Assembly (NCBI RefSeq): GCF_002285415.1
Contig: NZ_NSBU01000007.1
Coordinates: 1,326,583-1,390,582 of the forward strand
Source: Actibacterium pelagium
GTDB taxonomy: Bacteria > Pseudomonadota > Alphaproteobacteria > Rhodobacterales > Rhodobacteraceae
Direction of reading: 5' to 3'
DNA length: 64,000 bases
Shown: positions 1-8,744 of the stretch, one piece after another
How positions within the stretch are numbered: the first letter of the stretch is position 1
How the letters are laid out: each line of letters starts with the position of its first letter
Translations under genes and position numbers: made by a program
Notes under the pieces: model-generated
Told to the model about the DNA's origin: nothing
What the model saw: only the letters and a program-made list of their open reading frames with translations
Databases searched by the model: none

Positions 1-1
1 G

Positions 2-514
2 CTGGCGATCCGTGACCAGAGGGACAAGCGTGCCTTCGCGAAACTGTTCGACTTTTACGGCCCGCGTCTGAAGGCCATGGCTATTCGAGGCGGGGCGAGA
101 TCGGATCAAGCAGAAGACATCGTGCAAGAGGTCATGTTGTCGATCTGGAACAAGGCGGATCAGTTCGATCCGCACCGCGCACAGGTGTCCGCTTGGGTCT
201 ATCGGATCGCGCGGAACCGGCAGGTGGATGTGTTCCGCAAGGAAAGCCGCCCCCTGCCCGAAGCGTTGAAGTGTGAGGAACCGCCGGAAGAAGATGCAGG
301 GCAAATTCTGGCGCTAGAACAAGAAGTTAACCAGTTGAAGAGCGCTTTGGAACGGCTCAAGCCCGACCAAAGGGAAATGATAGAAAAGGCCTACCTGGGT
401 GAGCTAAGTCACAGCGAAATCAGCCGCGAAAGTGGCGTTGCCCTAGGGACCATAAAATCGCGTATCCGTCTGGGGCTGGATCGGCTGCGCCATGAGATGC
501 AAGAGCTACGGTAA
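2..514 (+). CDS. rpoE: ECF sigma factor, RpoE type (5' end outside window)
   Basis: The open frame runs in from base 2, so the start lies upstream of the window. The visible part has sigma-70 region 2 (a YRIARNRQVDVFR stretch typical of region 2.4) and region 4 at the C-terminus (LERLKPDQREMIEKAYLGEL, then a helix-turn-helix with GTIKSRI). The stop at 512-514 is three bases before the ATG of a ChrR-type anti-sigma gene. That pairing defines the ECF11/RpoE-ChrR group, known from Rhodobacter sphaeroides to answer singlet oxygen. The family role is established. That this copy responds to singlet oxygen is inferred from the pairing. The autoregulated promoter would lie outside the window. Confidence 0.93.
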   Translation: MAIRDQRDKRAFAKLFDFYGPRLKAMAIRGGARSDQAEDIVQEVMLSIWNKADQFDPHRAQVSAWVYRIARNRQVDVFRKESRPLPEALKCEEPPEEDAGQILALEQEVNQLKSALERLKPDQREMIEKAYLGELSHSEISRESGVALGTIKSRIRLGLDRLRHEMQELR

Positions 515-517
515 GGA

Positions 518-1153
518 ATGGAAAACATTAAACACCATATCGACGACCAGTTGTTGGCAGCCTATTCGTCGGGCGCGTTGCCCGCGCCCTATGGCCTTGT
601 CGTATCCGCACATGTGTCGATGTGCGACGAGTGCAGGGCCCGCCTGGGGGCCCATGACACTGCCGGGGGCGCTGTGATGGATGATCTTCCACCAATCGAA
701 GTCTCGGGCGACCTGAAGGCTAAGCTGTTGGAAATGCTGGATGAACCAGCCCAAGACGTTCCGACTTATGAACGTTCGGGCATCTTCCCCGGACCAGTGA
801 TGGAGGCGCTGAAAGGCAAGCCGCCGAAGTGGAAACACCTTGGGTTTGGCACCCGCCAGTGCATCCTTTCGCATGGGAAAGAGGGATCGGTCCGTCTACT
901 GTATATCCCACCCGGTCAGGCTGTTCCGGATCATAGCCACAACGGTCTGGAGCTGACTTTGGTCCTTCAGGGCAGCTTTAGCGACGAGGGCGGTCAGTTT
1001 GGTGTGGGTGACGTGGAAATCGCGGATGAAAGCGACGAGCACACCCCGATCGCCGGTCCCGAATGCGCCTGTATCTGCCTTGCAGCGACCGACGCGCCAC
1101 TGCGCTTCAGCAGCTTCGTGCCGCGCATGTTACAGCCGATTTTCCGGATATGA
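518..1153 (+). CDS. chrR: ChrR-type zinc/cupin anti-sigma factor
   Basis: This 211-residue protein should bind and hold the preceding sigma factor in the cytoplasm until singlet oxygen or peroxide stress. The N-terminal anti-sigma domain carries the zinc ligand set H6/H7, H32, C36, C39 (H-x3-C-x2-C). The C-terminal cupin carries H139, H141, E145 and H175, matching the ChrR cupin pattern of two His, one Glu and a distal His. Both metal sites therefore look intact. The ATG at 518 follows the sigma stop directly, with a taagg SD overlapping that stop. The TGA stop is embedded in the first unit of an 11-bp tandem repeat. No other gene follows in the operon before a strong terminator. Confidence 0.95.
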   Translation: MENIKHHIDDQLLAAYSSGALPAPYGLVVSAHVSMCDECRARLGAHDTAGGAVMDDLPPIEVSGDLKAKLLEMLDEPAQDVPTYERSGIFPGPVMEALKGKPPKWKHLGFGTRQCILSHGKEGSVRLLYIPPGQAVPDHSHNGLELTLVLQGSFSDEGGQFGVGDVEIADESDEHTPIAGPECACICLAATDAPLRFSSFVPRMLQPIFRI

Positions 1154-1191
1154 CCTGCATATGACTTACATATGAGTTGCATATGACTGTT
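1148..1191 (+). repeat. Four-copy 11-bp tandem repeat at the chrR stop codon
   Basis: The hexamer atatga recurs at 1148, 1159, 1170 and 1181, an exact 11-bp period, with partly conserved spacers (cctgc, cttac, gttgc, ctgtt). The first unit contains the chrR stop codon. The array lies in the 3' untranslated region just before the terminator at 1203. Its function is unknown. Confidence 0.8.
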
Positions 1192-1202
1192 TTGCAGTAA
1201 TC

Positions 1203-1227
1203 AAAGGGGGCCGCGCGGCCCCTTTTT
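1203..1227 (+). terminator. Intrinsic terminator of the rpoE-chrR operon
   Basis: A G/C-rich inverted repeat (ggggccgcgcggcccc core) is followed by a run of five T on the plus strand, about 50 bases after the chrR stop. Confidence 0.9.
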
Positions 1228-1366
1228 CCTTGCCTTTTGGTTGGCGGTTTCCGAACCCTTCGTGTAAATTAAACGCGTTCCAGGAGATATCTAGAACTTG
1301 TTTGATACTCCTACGGAGGCATTTCACTTCGAAGGAACTAAGAACTATTAATTTTTGGAGATTTGT

Positions 1367-3223
1367 TTGAACTCTTCTGTCGAAAAAACCTACCAGCTTG
1401 CCAAGTCCCAAGAAGCGAAAGGTGAAATCGAAAGAGCAATAATTCTATACAAGAGGGCTTTGCGTACCGCACCAAACGACAAACGGGTGAAGAAAGCTCT
1501 TAACAGGTTGGATCGGCTTCGACGCGAAAAGGCAGCACTTCATCCTCCGCAATCTTCGATTGATCAATTGTTAAAGCTGTTAAGAGCCGGTCAGTTTGAG
1601 GCCGTGTTGAAGCACGCGGTAAAACTTTTGTCGATTTACCCCAAATCGTTTTTTGTCTGGAACATACGTGGAGCCGCAGAAAACGCGCTTGGGAACCTGT
1701 CGCAAGCAGAGAAATCATTTGGGAAAGCTTGCTCAATTAATCCGAACTATGCGGAAGGGCTGAGCAATTTTGCCTCTGTTCTTCACCTTCAGGAAAGAAC
1801 GGAAGACGCGATCAAAGCTTGCTCCAAGGCCGTTGCACTAAAGCCAGATTTATTTGAAGCGCAGAACCGTCTTGGTGCACTTTATCTGAAAATTGGGGAA
1901 CTGGAGAAAGCAGCGCACCACCTCTCGCAAGCTGTCAATCTCAAGCCAGAAAGTGCAATTGCTCAAAATGATCTGGGTGCAGCATTGAGATCTCTGAAGA
2001 AGTACTCTGAAGCAGAAAACTGTTTCTCGGAAGCTATCAGAATAGATGAAAACGACCCGATCCCCCACATTAACCTTGGTAAAGTTCAGTTCAGGCAAGG
2101 CGAAACAGAGAAATCTATTGCCAGTTTTGAAAGGGCGCGTGATCTGAACCCAAGAATTGCTACGGTTCACAGATCTCTAGGTGCCTCGCTTTTCGAGTTA
2201 GGTCGAATTGACGAAGCAGTTGATTGCTTTAGGCAAGCGCTTGAATGCAATCCTCGATCCATTTCATCCCTGATAAATCTTGCAAGCATGCCAACAGGAA
2301 GTCTGGGAAAAGATATCCTGAATTTGCTTTCGGAAGTGGCCCATTCAAACAAAGAAAGACTTTCAGACACAGATGAAAAATTCCTTTTGGCACACATGTT
2401 GCGGCACAAGGGCAAAGCCGTTGAAAGCTTTGAAGCACTAAAGCTGGCCAATGCGAGCAAACTCGATAGAAACGAACTTGAGAGTTGGCGGCAGGAATGC
2501 CGGGCTATTTCGGAGGTGGTCGCAAATTGGCTACCGTCGGAATTCAACGAACCACTTCCCAACCGTGTCAAGTTTCTGTTTGTATTGGGTCCCTCACGTT
2601 CCGGAAAGTCCACGCTCGAGGCACTCCTCGGCCTATCCAAAGAGGTCTCGCTTGGATTTGAGGCCTGGAAGGATTCTGAGGCAAAGAAGTATCTAAAACA
2701 ATTAGCCTCTAACGAGCTTGAGGTGATGGGGACAACAGCCGAAGCCAATATCGAAGAGGTTTTATTCACAAACCGACAAGCCTTGGAGGCGGAAAAGAAA
2801 AGCCTCCGAATATGCACCAACCCGATGATCATTGAAGTTGCGCATCTCCTTTTTGGCGCTTTTGACAACGCGTATTTTCTATTTGTACGGCGAGATGAAA
2901 CCGAGAACGCATCTGAAGTCTTTGCAACAGACTACAAATCAAAACGCCTTCCATTTTCCTACGATGCTGAAGCGTCGATGGAGTATGTTCAGTGGTACAA
3001 TTCTTTGACGACTGACCTTTGCGGAAAGATGGGTTCAAGAGCCCGAATGATACGATTTGAGGAACGCATAGCAGATCCGGGCAAACTAGAAGATGAGTTT
3101 GCGGATTGGCTGGGTGTCAAATTTGAAGCATCCGGTGGTTTCGCCTCAGGCTTGGAAAAGAGAAGAGCTGGCGATTACATTCAGCAATTCAGAGAATTAC
3201 TCAGCGCTGATCGTGCTTTATGA
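1367..3223 (+). CDS. TPR-repeat sulfotransferase-family protein
   Basis: The start is taken as TTG at 1367, because GGAG at 1357-1360 sits six bases upstream. A TTG at 1355 would place the SD inside the gene. The 618-residue product has about eight tetratricopeptide repeats over residues 1-330, with recurring A-x-NPN-YAEG-type units. A C-terminal nucleotide-binding domain starts near residue 395 with a GPSRSGKSTLE loop. Later elements resemble PAPS-dependent sulfotransferases: a FVRRDE segment and RFEERIADPGKLEDEFADWLG near the end. TPR-sulfotransferase fusions are a known bacterial family that probably sulfates carbohydrate or peptide acceptors, but the substrate cannot be read here. The loop ends GKST rather than GTT, so a kinase-like fold remains possible. 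The gene is visibly richer in A/T than its neighbours, suggesting acquisition. Confidence 0.8.
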   Translation: MNSSVEKTYQLAKSQEAKGEIERAIILYKRALRTAPNDKRVKKALNRLDRLRREKAALHPPQSSIDQLLKLLRAGQFEAVLKHAVKLLSIYPKSFFVWNIRGAAENALGNLSQAEKSFGKACSINPNYAEGLSNFASVLHLQERTEDAIKACSKAVALKPDLFEAQNRLGALYLKIGELEKAAHHLSQAVNLKPESAIAQNDLGAALRSLKKYSEAENCFSEAIRIDENDPIPHINLGKVQFRQGETEKSIASFERARDLNPRIATVHRSLGASLFELGRIDEAVDCFRQALECNPRSISSLINLASMPTGSLGKDILNLLSEVAHSNKERLSDTDEKFLLAHMLRHKGKAVESFEALKLANASKLDRNELESWRQECRAISEVVANWLPSEFNEPLPNRVKFLFVLGPSRSGKSTLEALLGLSKEVSLGFEAWKDSEAKKYLKQLASNELEVMGTTAEANIEEVLFTNRQALEAEKKSLRICTNPMIIEVAHLLFGAFDNAYFLFVRRDETENASEVFATDYKSKRLPFSYDAEASMEYVQWYNSLTTDLCGKMGSRARMIRFEERIADPGKLEDEFADWLGVKFEASGGFASGLEKRRAGDYIQQFRELLSADRAL

Positions 3224-3391
3224 GAATGGCCTAAGGGGTCAAACCTTGCAAACGTGAGCGGGGATAAACGCGATCGAACCCATACCTATTGAATTCAATT
3301 GAAACGGTGCATGTCCAACCCCGGATGCGCACCCATTAGGCATCTACGCTTTTTGAAACTGCATCTCTCGGTTCAGTCTGCCTTAAAGGTA

Positions 3392-3416
3392 TCAGCGCGC
3401 CCATTGGGCGCGCTGA
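3392..3416 (-). terminator. Hairpin downstream of the BCCT transporter gene
   Basis: A perfect 11-bp stem (tcagcgcgccc paired with gggcgcgctga, loop att) lies seven bases past the transporter stop. It has only a short, interrupted T run on the minus strand, so termination may be weak. It also sits between convergent genes and could act for both. Confidence 0.6.
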
Positions 3417-3422
3417 CTATCG

Positions 3423-5027
3423 TTACATTTTCCGTTGCTCGGATCGAAGTGCCAGCCAGAGGCAATAGCACATGATCAGCACAACGATGGTGAACGGTAT
3501 GCCGGTCGAAACTGCGGCGCCCTGCAATGCGGCCAGACCGCCCCCAAGCAGCAATGCGATCGCAACCAGACCTTCCAAGGTGCACCAGAACACGCGCTGG
3601 ATAACGGGTGCATCCATCTTGCCACCGGCCGTGATCGTGTCGATCACAAGACTGCCACTGTCAGACGAGGTCACGAAGAAGACGATGATCAAGACCAGCG
3701 AGATTGGCGCCACGATGCCATAGAAAGGCAGTTCCTTGAGGAACCCGAACAAGGCACCTTCCGGGGCATAGCTGTCGATGACGGTCGCCCGAACACCTTC
3801 CGCGCCACCTGCATTCAGCAGATCAATCGCAGCACCACCGAAGGTGGACATCCAAAGTGCGCAAACTGCGGTTGGGGCCAGCAAGCAGCACACGACGAAC
3901 TCGCGCACCGTGCGGCCCTTTGAGATGCGCGCGATGAACATGCCGACGAACGGGGACCATGCGATCCACCAAGCCCAATAGAAGGTCGTCCAGCCATGGA
4001 AGAAGCTTGTGTCCTCTCGACCGAACGGGTTCGAAAGGGCTGGCAACATGACGATATAGTCGACCATTACGTTGAAATAACGCGAGATCGCGGTGCCGAT
4101 CCCGGTGACCAGCATAACGAAGACGAACAATGCAACGGCCATTATCATGTTGATCTCTGACAGGCGTTTCACCCCAGCATCCATGCCAAGAAGGACAGAG
4201 CCAAGGGCGATGATGGTGATGCCGATGATCAGAAGGACGACAACCGTTGGTGTCGGCTCGATGCCAAAGACTTCGCTAAGACCCGCCGCAACTTGCTGCG
4301 CGCCTAGTCCAAGCGATGTGGTCAGGCCGAACAACGTGGCAAAGACGGCCAGCGTGTCGATCAGATGGCCCCACCATCCCCAAATGCGCTCTCCCAACAG
4401 GGGAAAGAATGCCGAACGCAGGGTCAAAGGCAGGTTCAGATTGTAACAGAAGATCGCCAGTGACAGGCCGACGGCCGCGTAGACGGCCCAAGCCTCGAGC
4501 CCCCAGTGGTGAATGGTGCCAACGACACCAACATATTCGTTCCCCGGCGTGTTGATATCCAAGTTCAACGGACGGGCGCCGCCGCCTTCTGAAAAGTTGT
4601 AGTAGACGGGCTCTAGAACGCCGAAGAACAACAGTCCGATACCAATGCCGGCTGCAAACATCATCGCGATCCAACCTGCATAGCTGTAATCGGGTTTGGC
4701 ATCCTTGCCGCCAATGCGCACTTTCCCGACTGGCAAAACGATCAGGGCCAAGCAGAAGAGCGTGATGACGTTGACCGAGAGCACTAGGAACCAGTCAAAG
4801 GTGCTGGTCAGCCATGGCCGAAGCCAGCCAAACAAAGCCGCTGCTCCTTCTTGGTTTGCCAAAGCAATCAAAACGAAGGCACAAATTAAAATCGCTGAAA
4901 TTAGAAAAACAGGGTTGTGGATATCCAGCCCCAAGGGCCGCACATTGTCTTGTCCCAGCTCATATTCTGTCTCGAAATCCCAGACTCTGGGGTCAGGATC
5001 GAGCATCTTTTTTTTAGATTCCGACAT
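3423..5027 (-). CDS. BCCT-family betaine/carnitine/choline-type transporter
   Basis: This 534-residue inner-membrane protein has about twelve hydrophobic segments and the BCCT hallmarks: an AAGIGIGLLFFGVLEP stretch near residue 130 and the family signature FYWAWWIAWSPFVGMFIARI followed by SKGRTVREF. BCCT proteins take up quaternary ammonium or sulfonium compounds (glycine betaine, choline, carnitine, DMSP), coupled to Na+ or H+. The C-terminal tail is short, unlike the long osmosensory tail of BetP, so direct osmosensing is less likely. The ATG at 5027 has a clear gggagg SD. A nested inverted repeat lies 44-86 bases upstream. The substrate cannot be decided from sequence, although betaine or DMSP would suit a marine host. 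Confidence 0.92.
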   Translation of the reverse strand: MSESKKKMLDPDPRVWDFETEYELGQDNVRPLGLDIHNPVFLISAILICAFVLIALANQEGAAALFGWLRPWLTSTFDWFLVLSVNVITLFCLALIVLPVGKVRIGGKDAKPDYSYAGWIAMMFAAGIGIGLLFFGVLEPVYYNFSEGGGARPLNLDINTPGNEYVGVVGTIHHWGLEAWAVYAAVGLSLAIFCYNLNLPLTLRSAFFPLLGERIWGWWGHLIDTLAVFATLFGLTTSLGLGAQQVAAGLSEVFGIEPTPTVVVLLIIGITIIALGSVLLGMDAGVKRLSEINMIMAVALFVFVMLVTGIGTAISRYFNVMVDYIVMLPALSNPFGREDTSFFHGWTTFYWAWWIAWSPFVGMFIARISKGRTVREFVVCCLLAPTAVCALWMSTFGGAAIDLLNAGGAEGVRATVIDSYAPEGALFGFLKELPFYGIVAPISLVLIIVFFVTSSDSGSLVIDTITAGGKMDAPVIQRVFWCTLEGLVAIALLLGGGLAALQGAAVSTGIPFTIVVLIMCYCLWLALRSEQRKM

Positions 5028-5070
5028 ATTCCCTCCCTACGTTACCGACGTGGTTTCGTACTTCGAGGAT

Positions 5071-5113
5071 GCCTGAATCCGGCGAAAAATCAAATTTCGC
5101 CCGTTTTTCAGGC
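5071..5113. promoter_or_regulatory. Nested inverted repeats in the BCCT gene leader
   Basis: Two perfect 7-bp stems are nested: gcctgaa (5071-5077) with ttcaggc (5107-5113), enclosing ggcgaaa (5081-5087) with tttcgcc (5095-5101). The element begins 44 bases upstream of the transporter ATG. It could fold in the leader mRNA or act as an operator. No known riboswitch class was recognised. Confidence 0.55.
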
Positions 5114-5489
5114 ACTTCCAGAGGCACGGGAAAGCGCCCATCTCTGCATCGCAGCAGACGAGGGATGTCGTCTTAACCGATGGTCTTTCAAGCCTGAGGT
5201 TCGTCGCAAATCAGAATGTGATCGGCCTTAAGAAAGAAAATCAAATATCTGTATTACAAGGAAACTTCGACTTTGATTCATCATTTCCGCCCGAACCAAG
5301 TCTGTCTAAAAGTCCTTGAGCGCAGAGAAAAGGCTACGGGTTTCGATGCGGTACGTCACTGGGTGACCCGGGGCCTTAGCGGGTATTCGCTGCGATTGCA
5401 GCCTGGGTGGTGAGCTCCAGCCTGCGTGCCTTTCTAAGAGCACTTAAATCGCCAATCTCAATCGCTCCGTTGTTGGGCAAATGTGGTGG
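5114..5489. other. Non-coding gap between BCCT gene and ribE
   Basis: About 375 bases with no credible coding frame, RNA gene or repeat. The left part presumably holds the BCCT promoter. The right part lies downstream of ribE and has no clear intrinsic terminator. Confidence 0.6.
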
Positions 5490-6095
5490 TCAGGCCCCGC
5501 CCCACTCTTGCAGTCGGGCGACGTAGCGGGCCAGCGTGTCGATCTCAAGGTTGATCCGGTCCCCGACCTGCGCGCGACCCCATGTGGTCTCGGCCTTGGT
5601 GTGGGGGATGATGTTGACGCCGAAATCGCAGCCGTCGACCTCATTCACGGTCAGGGACGTTCCGTTCAGCGCGACCGATCCCTTGGGGGCGATAAAGCGG
5701 GCCAATGCCTCGGGGGCGCGGAAGGTGAAACGAGTGCTGTCGCCTTCGTCGGTCATCGCAACGATCTCGGCCACGCCATCAACATGGCCTGACACGATGT
5801 GACCACCCAGTTCGTCGCCGACCTTCAAGGCGCGCTCTAGGTTCAACGGGGTGCCGACACCCCAATCGCCGATATTGGTTTTGGAAACACTTTCAGCCGA
5901 GATATCGACTTGGAACCAGTGGCCCTGATCGTCAGTGCCCAGATCGGTGACAGTCAGGCAGCAGCCATTGCAGGCAATCGAGGCCCCAAGATCGATCCCG
6001 GAAGGGTCATAGGCCGTGCCGATCCGCGCAGTCAGGTCGCCGCGTTGTTCAAGGCTGCGGACAGCGCCGACATCGGTGATGATTCCGGTAAACAT
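5490..6095 (-). CDS. ribE: Riboflavin synthase, alpha chain
   Basis: This enzyme dismutates two 6,7-dimethyl-8-ribityllumazine molecules to riboflavin in the cytoplasm. The 201 residues comprise two lumazine-binding repeats. The first begins MFTGIITDVGAV and contains IACNGCCLTV, the second contains GHIVSGHVDG and VALNGTSLTVNEV. Length is normal for the family. The ATG at 6095 has a gaggagc SD. It is separated from ribD by the 4.6-kb capsule trio on the opposite strand, and no ribBA or ribH follows, so it appears to be a single-gene transcription unit. Confidence 0.97.
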   Translation of the reverse strand: MFTGIITDVGAVRSLEQRGDLTARIGTAYDPSGIDLGASIACNGCCLTVTDLGTDDQGHWFQVDISAESVSKTNIGDWGVGTPLNLERALKVGDELGGHIVSGHVDGVAEIVAMTDEGDSTRFTFRAPEALARFIAPKGSVALNGTSLTVNEVDGCDFGVNIIPHTKAETTWGRAQVGDRINLEIDTLARYVARLQEWGGA

Positions 6096-6245
6096 GGGCT
6101 AGCTCCTCTTTGTGCTCAGAGGTAGCTGTTGCATGACCGAAGGGCAAGCGCAGCACCAGCCTTTGAATGGACACAAAACTCTGCTAATGGCTTTTCAGCG
6201 TATCTGTTAATCATTTATTCGCCCTGTTTCTGGCACCTATATTCC

Positions 6246-7529
6246 ATGAGCTCGATCGAAAAACGCTTTCTCTTTCTGCAAGGCCCGCACGGGCCCTTTT
6301 TCTGTCAGCTGGCCCGAAACTTGCGAAAGGCCGGTCACAAGACTTGGCGCGTGGCGTTCAACAGTGGGGATCAACTTTTCTGGGCGCAGCGGAGAAACCT
6401 GATCCGCTTTACCGATACCGCCGAGAACTGGCCCAAGACCTGTCAGGACTTGCTGGATAAGCATCAGATCACCGATATTGTTCTCTACGGGGAAGCACGG
6501 GCGCATCACGCCGAGGCCGCTCGGATCGCCAAGGAACGCGGTCTGCGTGTGCATTTCTTTGAAGAAGGTTACATGCGGCCCTATTGGGTCACCTATGAGC
6601 GCGGCGGGACAAACGGTAATTCGCGTTTGATGGAAATCCCGGTGTCCGAAATGGCGCGTCAGCTTGGAAAGTGCGATCTGCGCCCACCACCCGCGCCTGC
6701 CCATTGGGGTGAGATGCGACAGCACGTGTTTTACGGGGCGCTCTACCATTATTTCGTGCTGGGATTGAATTGGCGCTTTCGCAAGTTTCTGCCGCACCGA
6801 GGCATCTCGGTCGGGGCAGAGTTCCGCCACTATATTCGCAGACTGTTTTTGATGCCTGCCCAAGCGGTGCATCGGGCAATCATGACCCGCAAAGCATTGC
6901 GCGGCGGGTTCCCCTACCATCTTGTGCTGCTGCAACTGGAACATGACGCAAGTTTCCGCGCGCATAGCCCGTTCAAATCCGGTGCCGAGTTCATGGAAAT
7001 CTGCGTGCGCGGTTTTGCCAAAGGGGCGCCACCGCACCACCGACTGGTCTTTAAGGCGCATCCATTGGAAGACGGGCGCGCGCGACAGCGGGTCAAGCTG
7101 CGCAAATTAGCCAAGAAATACGGCGTCGCTGATCGGGTGTTTTACATTCGTGGTGGCAAGCTGGCATACCTGCTTCGCACTGCGACATCCGCGATCACCG
7201 TGAATTCTACTGCCGCGCAGCAGGTCCTATGGCGTGGTCTGCCACTGAAAAGCTTTGGCAAAGCGGTGTATACCAAGCCGGAGTTTGTATCGCCGCAGGG
7301 GATAGAGGCATTCTTTCGCAACCCCATGGTGCCGGACCTGGATGCCTATCACACCTATCGTCGGTTCCTGATGGAGACGTCGCAAATCACCGGCGGCTAC
7401 TACTCTCGTGCGGGGCGCGAAGCCCTGTTACGCCGGGCAACAGATCTGGTCCTGCAGGACAGCGACACCTATTCCAGACTGGCCCGGCCGGACGCGGCCC
7501 CGCAGCAACACTTGGCTGCGGTGCAATGA
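6246..7529 (+). CDS. kpsS: Capsular polysaccharide export protein, KpsS family
   Basis: KpsS-family enzymes are beta-Kdo transferases that work with KpsC to build the Kdo linker on the lipid end of group 2-type capsules, in the cytoplasm at the inner membrane. Family signs are FLQGPHGPFF at the N-terminus, HFFEEGYMRPYWVT near residue 105, and VNSTAAQQVLWRGLPL near residue 320. The ATG at 6246 (427 residues) is preferred because the family alignment starts there. The frame stays open to a TTG at 6129, but that extension resembles nothing. The SD is weak. It is first in a plus-strand trio with an export lipoprotein and kpsC. No kpsM/kpsT ABC transporter genes are in the window. Confidence 0.9.
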   Translation: MSSIEKRFLFLQGPHGPFFCQLARNLRKAGHKTWRVAFNSGDQLFWAQRRNLIRFTDTAENWPKTCQDLLDKHQITDIVLYGEARAHHAEAARIAKERGLRVHFFEEGYMRPYWVTYERGGTNGNSRLMEIPVSEMARQLGKCDLRPPPAPAHWGEMRQHVFYGALYHYFVLGLNWRFRKFLPHRGISVGAEFRHYIRRLFLMPAQAVHRAIMTRKALRGGFPYHLVLLQLEHDASFRAHSPFKSGAEFMEICVRGFAKGAPPHHRLVFKAHPLEDGRARQRVKLRKLAKKYGVADRVFYIRGGKLAYLLRTATSAITVNSTAAQQVLWRGLPLKSFGKAVYTKPEFVSPQGIEAFFRNPMVPDLDAYHTYRRFLMETSQITGGYYSRAGREALLRRATDLVLQDSDTYSRLARPDAAPQQHLAAVQ

Positions 7530-7615
7530 TACAACCAGTGATAGCTGTAGCGCGGAGAGCGACAGTTCGCTAAGAAACTCAAAACACTAATAGTACGACC
7601 GACAGGAGCGCACGC

Positions 7616-8743
7616 ATGCCGCTGACCCCACGAACCCTTGCCAACAAGGCCCTTCTGGGCTGTGCCGTGCTAATTCTAGCCGGCTGTGCATTGCCGCGCT
7701 CTGGCCCGAACAAGGCCGAGATTGCCGCCGGTTCCGTCGAGAAACAGGGCGATATCTTCATCGTCGATGTTGATCCGAACGTTGTCAGCGCGACATATCG
7801 CGAGGTTGAATCTGGCTTCCCTGCCAGCTTTATCAACGCGCGCAAGGTTGGTCCGGATGTGATCTTCCCGGGCGACACGATCACGCTCAACATCTATGAA
7901 AACGTCGATGACGGTTTGCTCAGCTCAACCGGGGCGTCTGCGAGCACGCTTAGCCTGCAGGTCGATGGCTCGGGCTTTATCTTCATTCCCTATGCGGGCC
8001 GTATCCTTGCTGCGGGCAATTCGCCCGAACAACTGCGCCGCATCGTGACCGAAAAACTGTCGGCCCAGACCCCGGATCCTCAGATCATCGTCACCCGCGC
8101 GGCAGGCGAAGGTGGCACCGTGACCATCTCGGGCAATGCAGGTGCGCAAGGGATTTTCCCGATCGGCACCTCGTCGCGCACCCTGTCGGGTATGCTGGCG
8201 TCTTCTGGCGGGATCAGCGAAGACCCGAAAGCCGCGCGCATCACCGTGGTTCGCAACGGCAAGCGCGGGGCAATCTGGTATCAAGACATGTTCACCAACC
8301 CGAAGCTGGACATCGCGCTGCGCTCTGGTGACCAGATCTTTATCGAAGCCGATCCGCGCACCTTTACCTCGGCCGGGGCCACCGGCAACGGCGTGGTCGC
8401 CTTCCCCGAGGCAGAGCTGTCAGCGATGGAGGCCCTGCTGCTGGTCGGCGGTTTGCAGTCGTCGTCGTCCGACCCGACGGGCATCTTTGTGTTCCGCGAC
8501 GAACCGGCTGCCATTGCCAACCGCGTTCTGGGCCGCAGTGACCTGACCGGTACGGCCCGCATGGCCTATATTCTGAACATGACCGAACCCATGGGCGTCT
8601 TCGAGGCGCGTGACTTCCAAATTCGCGACGGCGACACGGTCTACGTGACCGAGGCCCCGTTCGTTCAATGGTCGAAGTCGATCGCCGCAATCACCGGCAC
8701 CCTTGGCGTGGCGAACACCTTCACCACGGCCACCGGCGGTTAA
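7616..8743 (+). CDS. Outer-membrane polysaccharide export lipoprotein (Wza/KpsD-like)
   Basis: The 375-residue protein has a lipoprotein signal peptide with lipobox LAGC near residues 20-24. A polysaccharide-export (Poly_export) domain over about residues 70-170 contains GDTITLNIYEN. SLBB-type beta-grasp repeats follow (GTVTISGNAGAQGIFPIG, and later GDTVYVTEAPF). Proteins of this type form the periplasmic/outer-membrane channel for capsule or exopolysaccharide. An aggag SD at 7604-7608 sits eight bases before the ATG. The TAA stop is one base before the proposed GTG start of kpsC, so the two are co-transcribed. Confidence 0.92.
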   Translation: MPLTPRTLANKALLGCAVLILAGCALPRSGPNKAEIAAGSVEKQGDIFIVDVDPNVVSATYREVESGFPASFINARKVGPDVIFPGDTITLNIYENVDDGLLSSTGASASTLSLQVDGSGFIFIPYAGRILAAGNSPEQLRRIVTEKLSAQTPDPQIIVTRAAGEGGTVTISGNAGAQGIFPIGTSSRTLSGMLASSGGISEDPKAARITVVRNGKRGAIWYQDMFTNPKLDIALRSGDQIFIEADPRTFTSAGATGNGVVAFPEAELSAMEALLLVGGLQSSSSDPTGIFVFRDEPAAIANRVLGRSDLTGTARMAYILNMTEPMGVFEARDFQIRDGDTVYVTEAPFVQWSKSIAAITGTLGVANTFTTATGG

Positions 8744-8744
8744 C

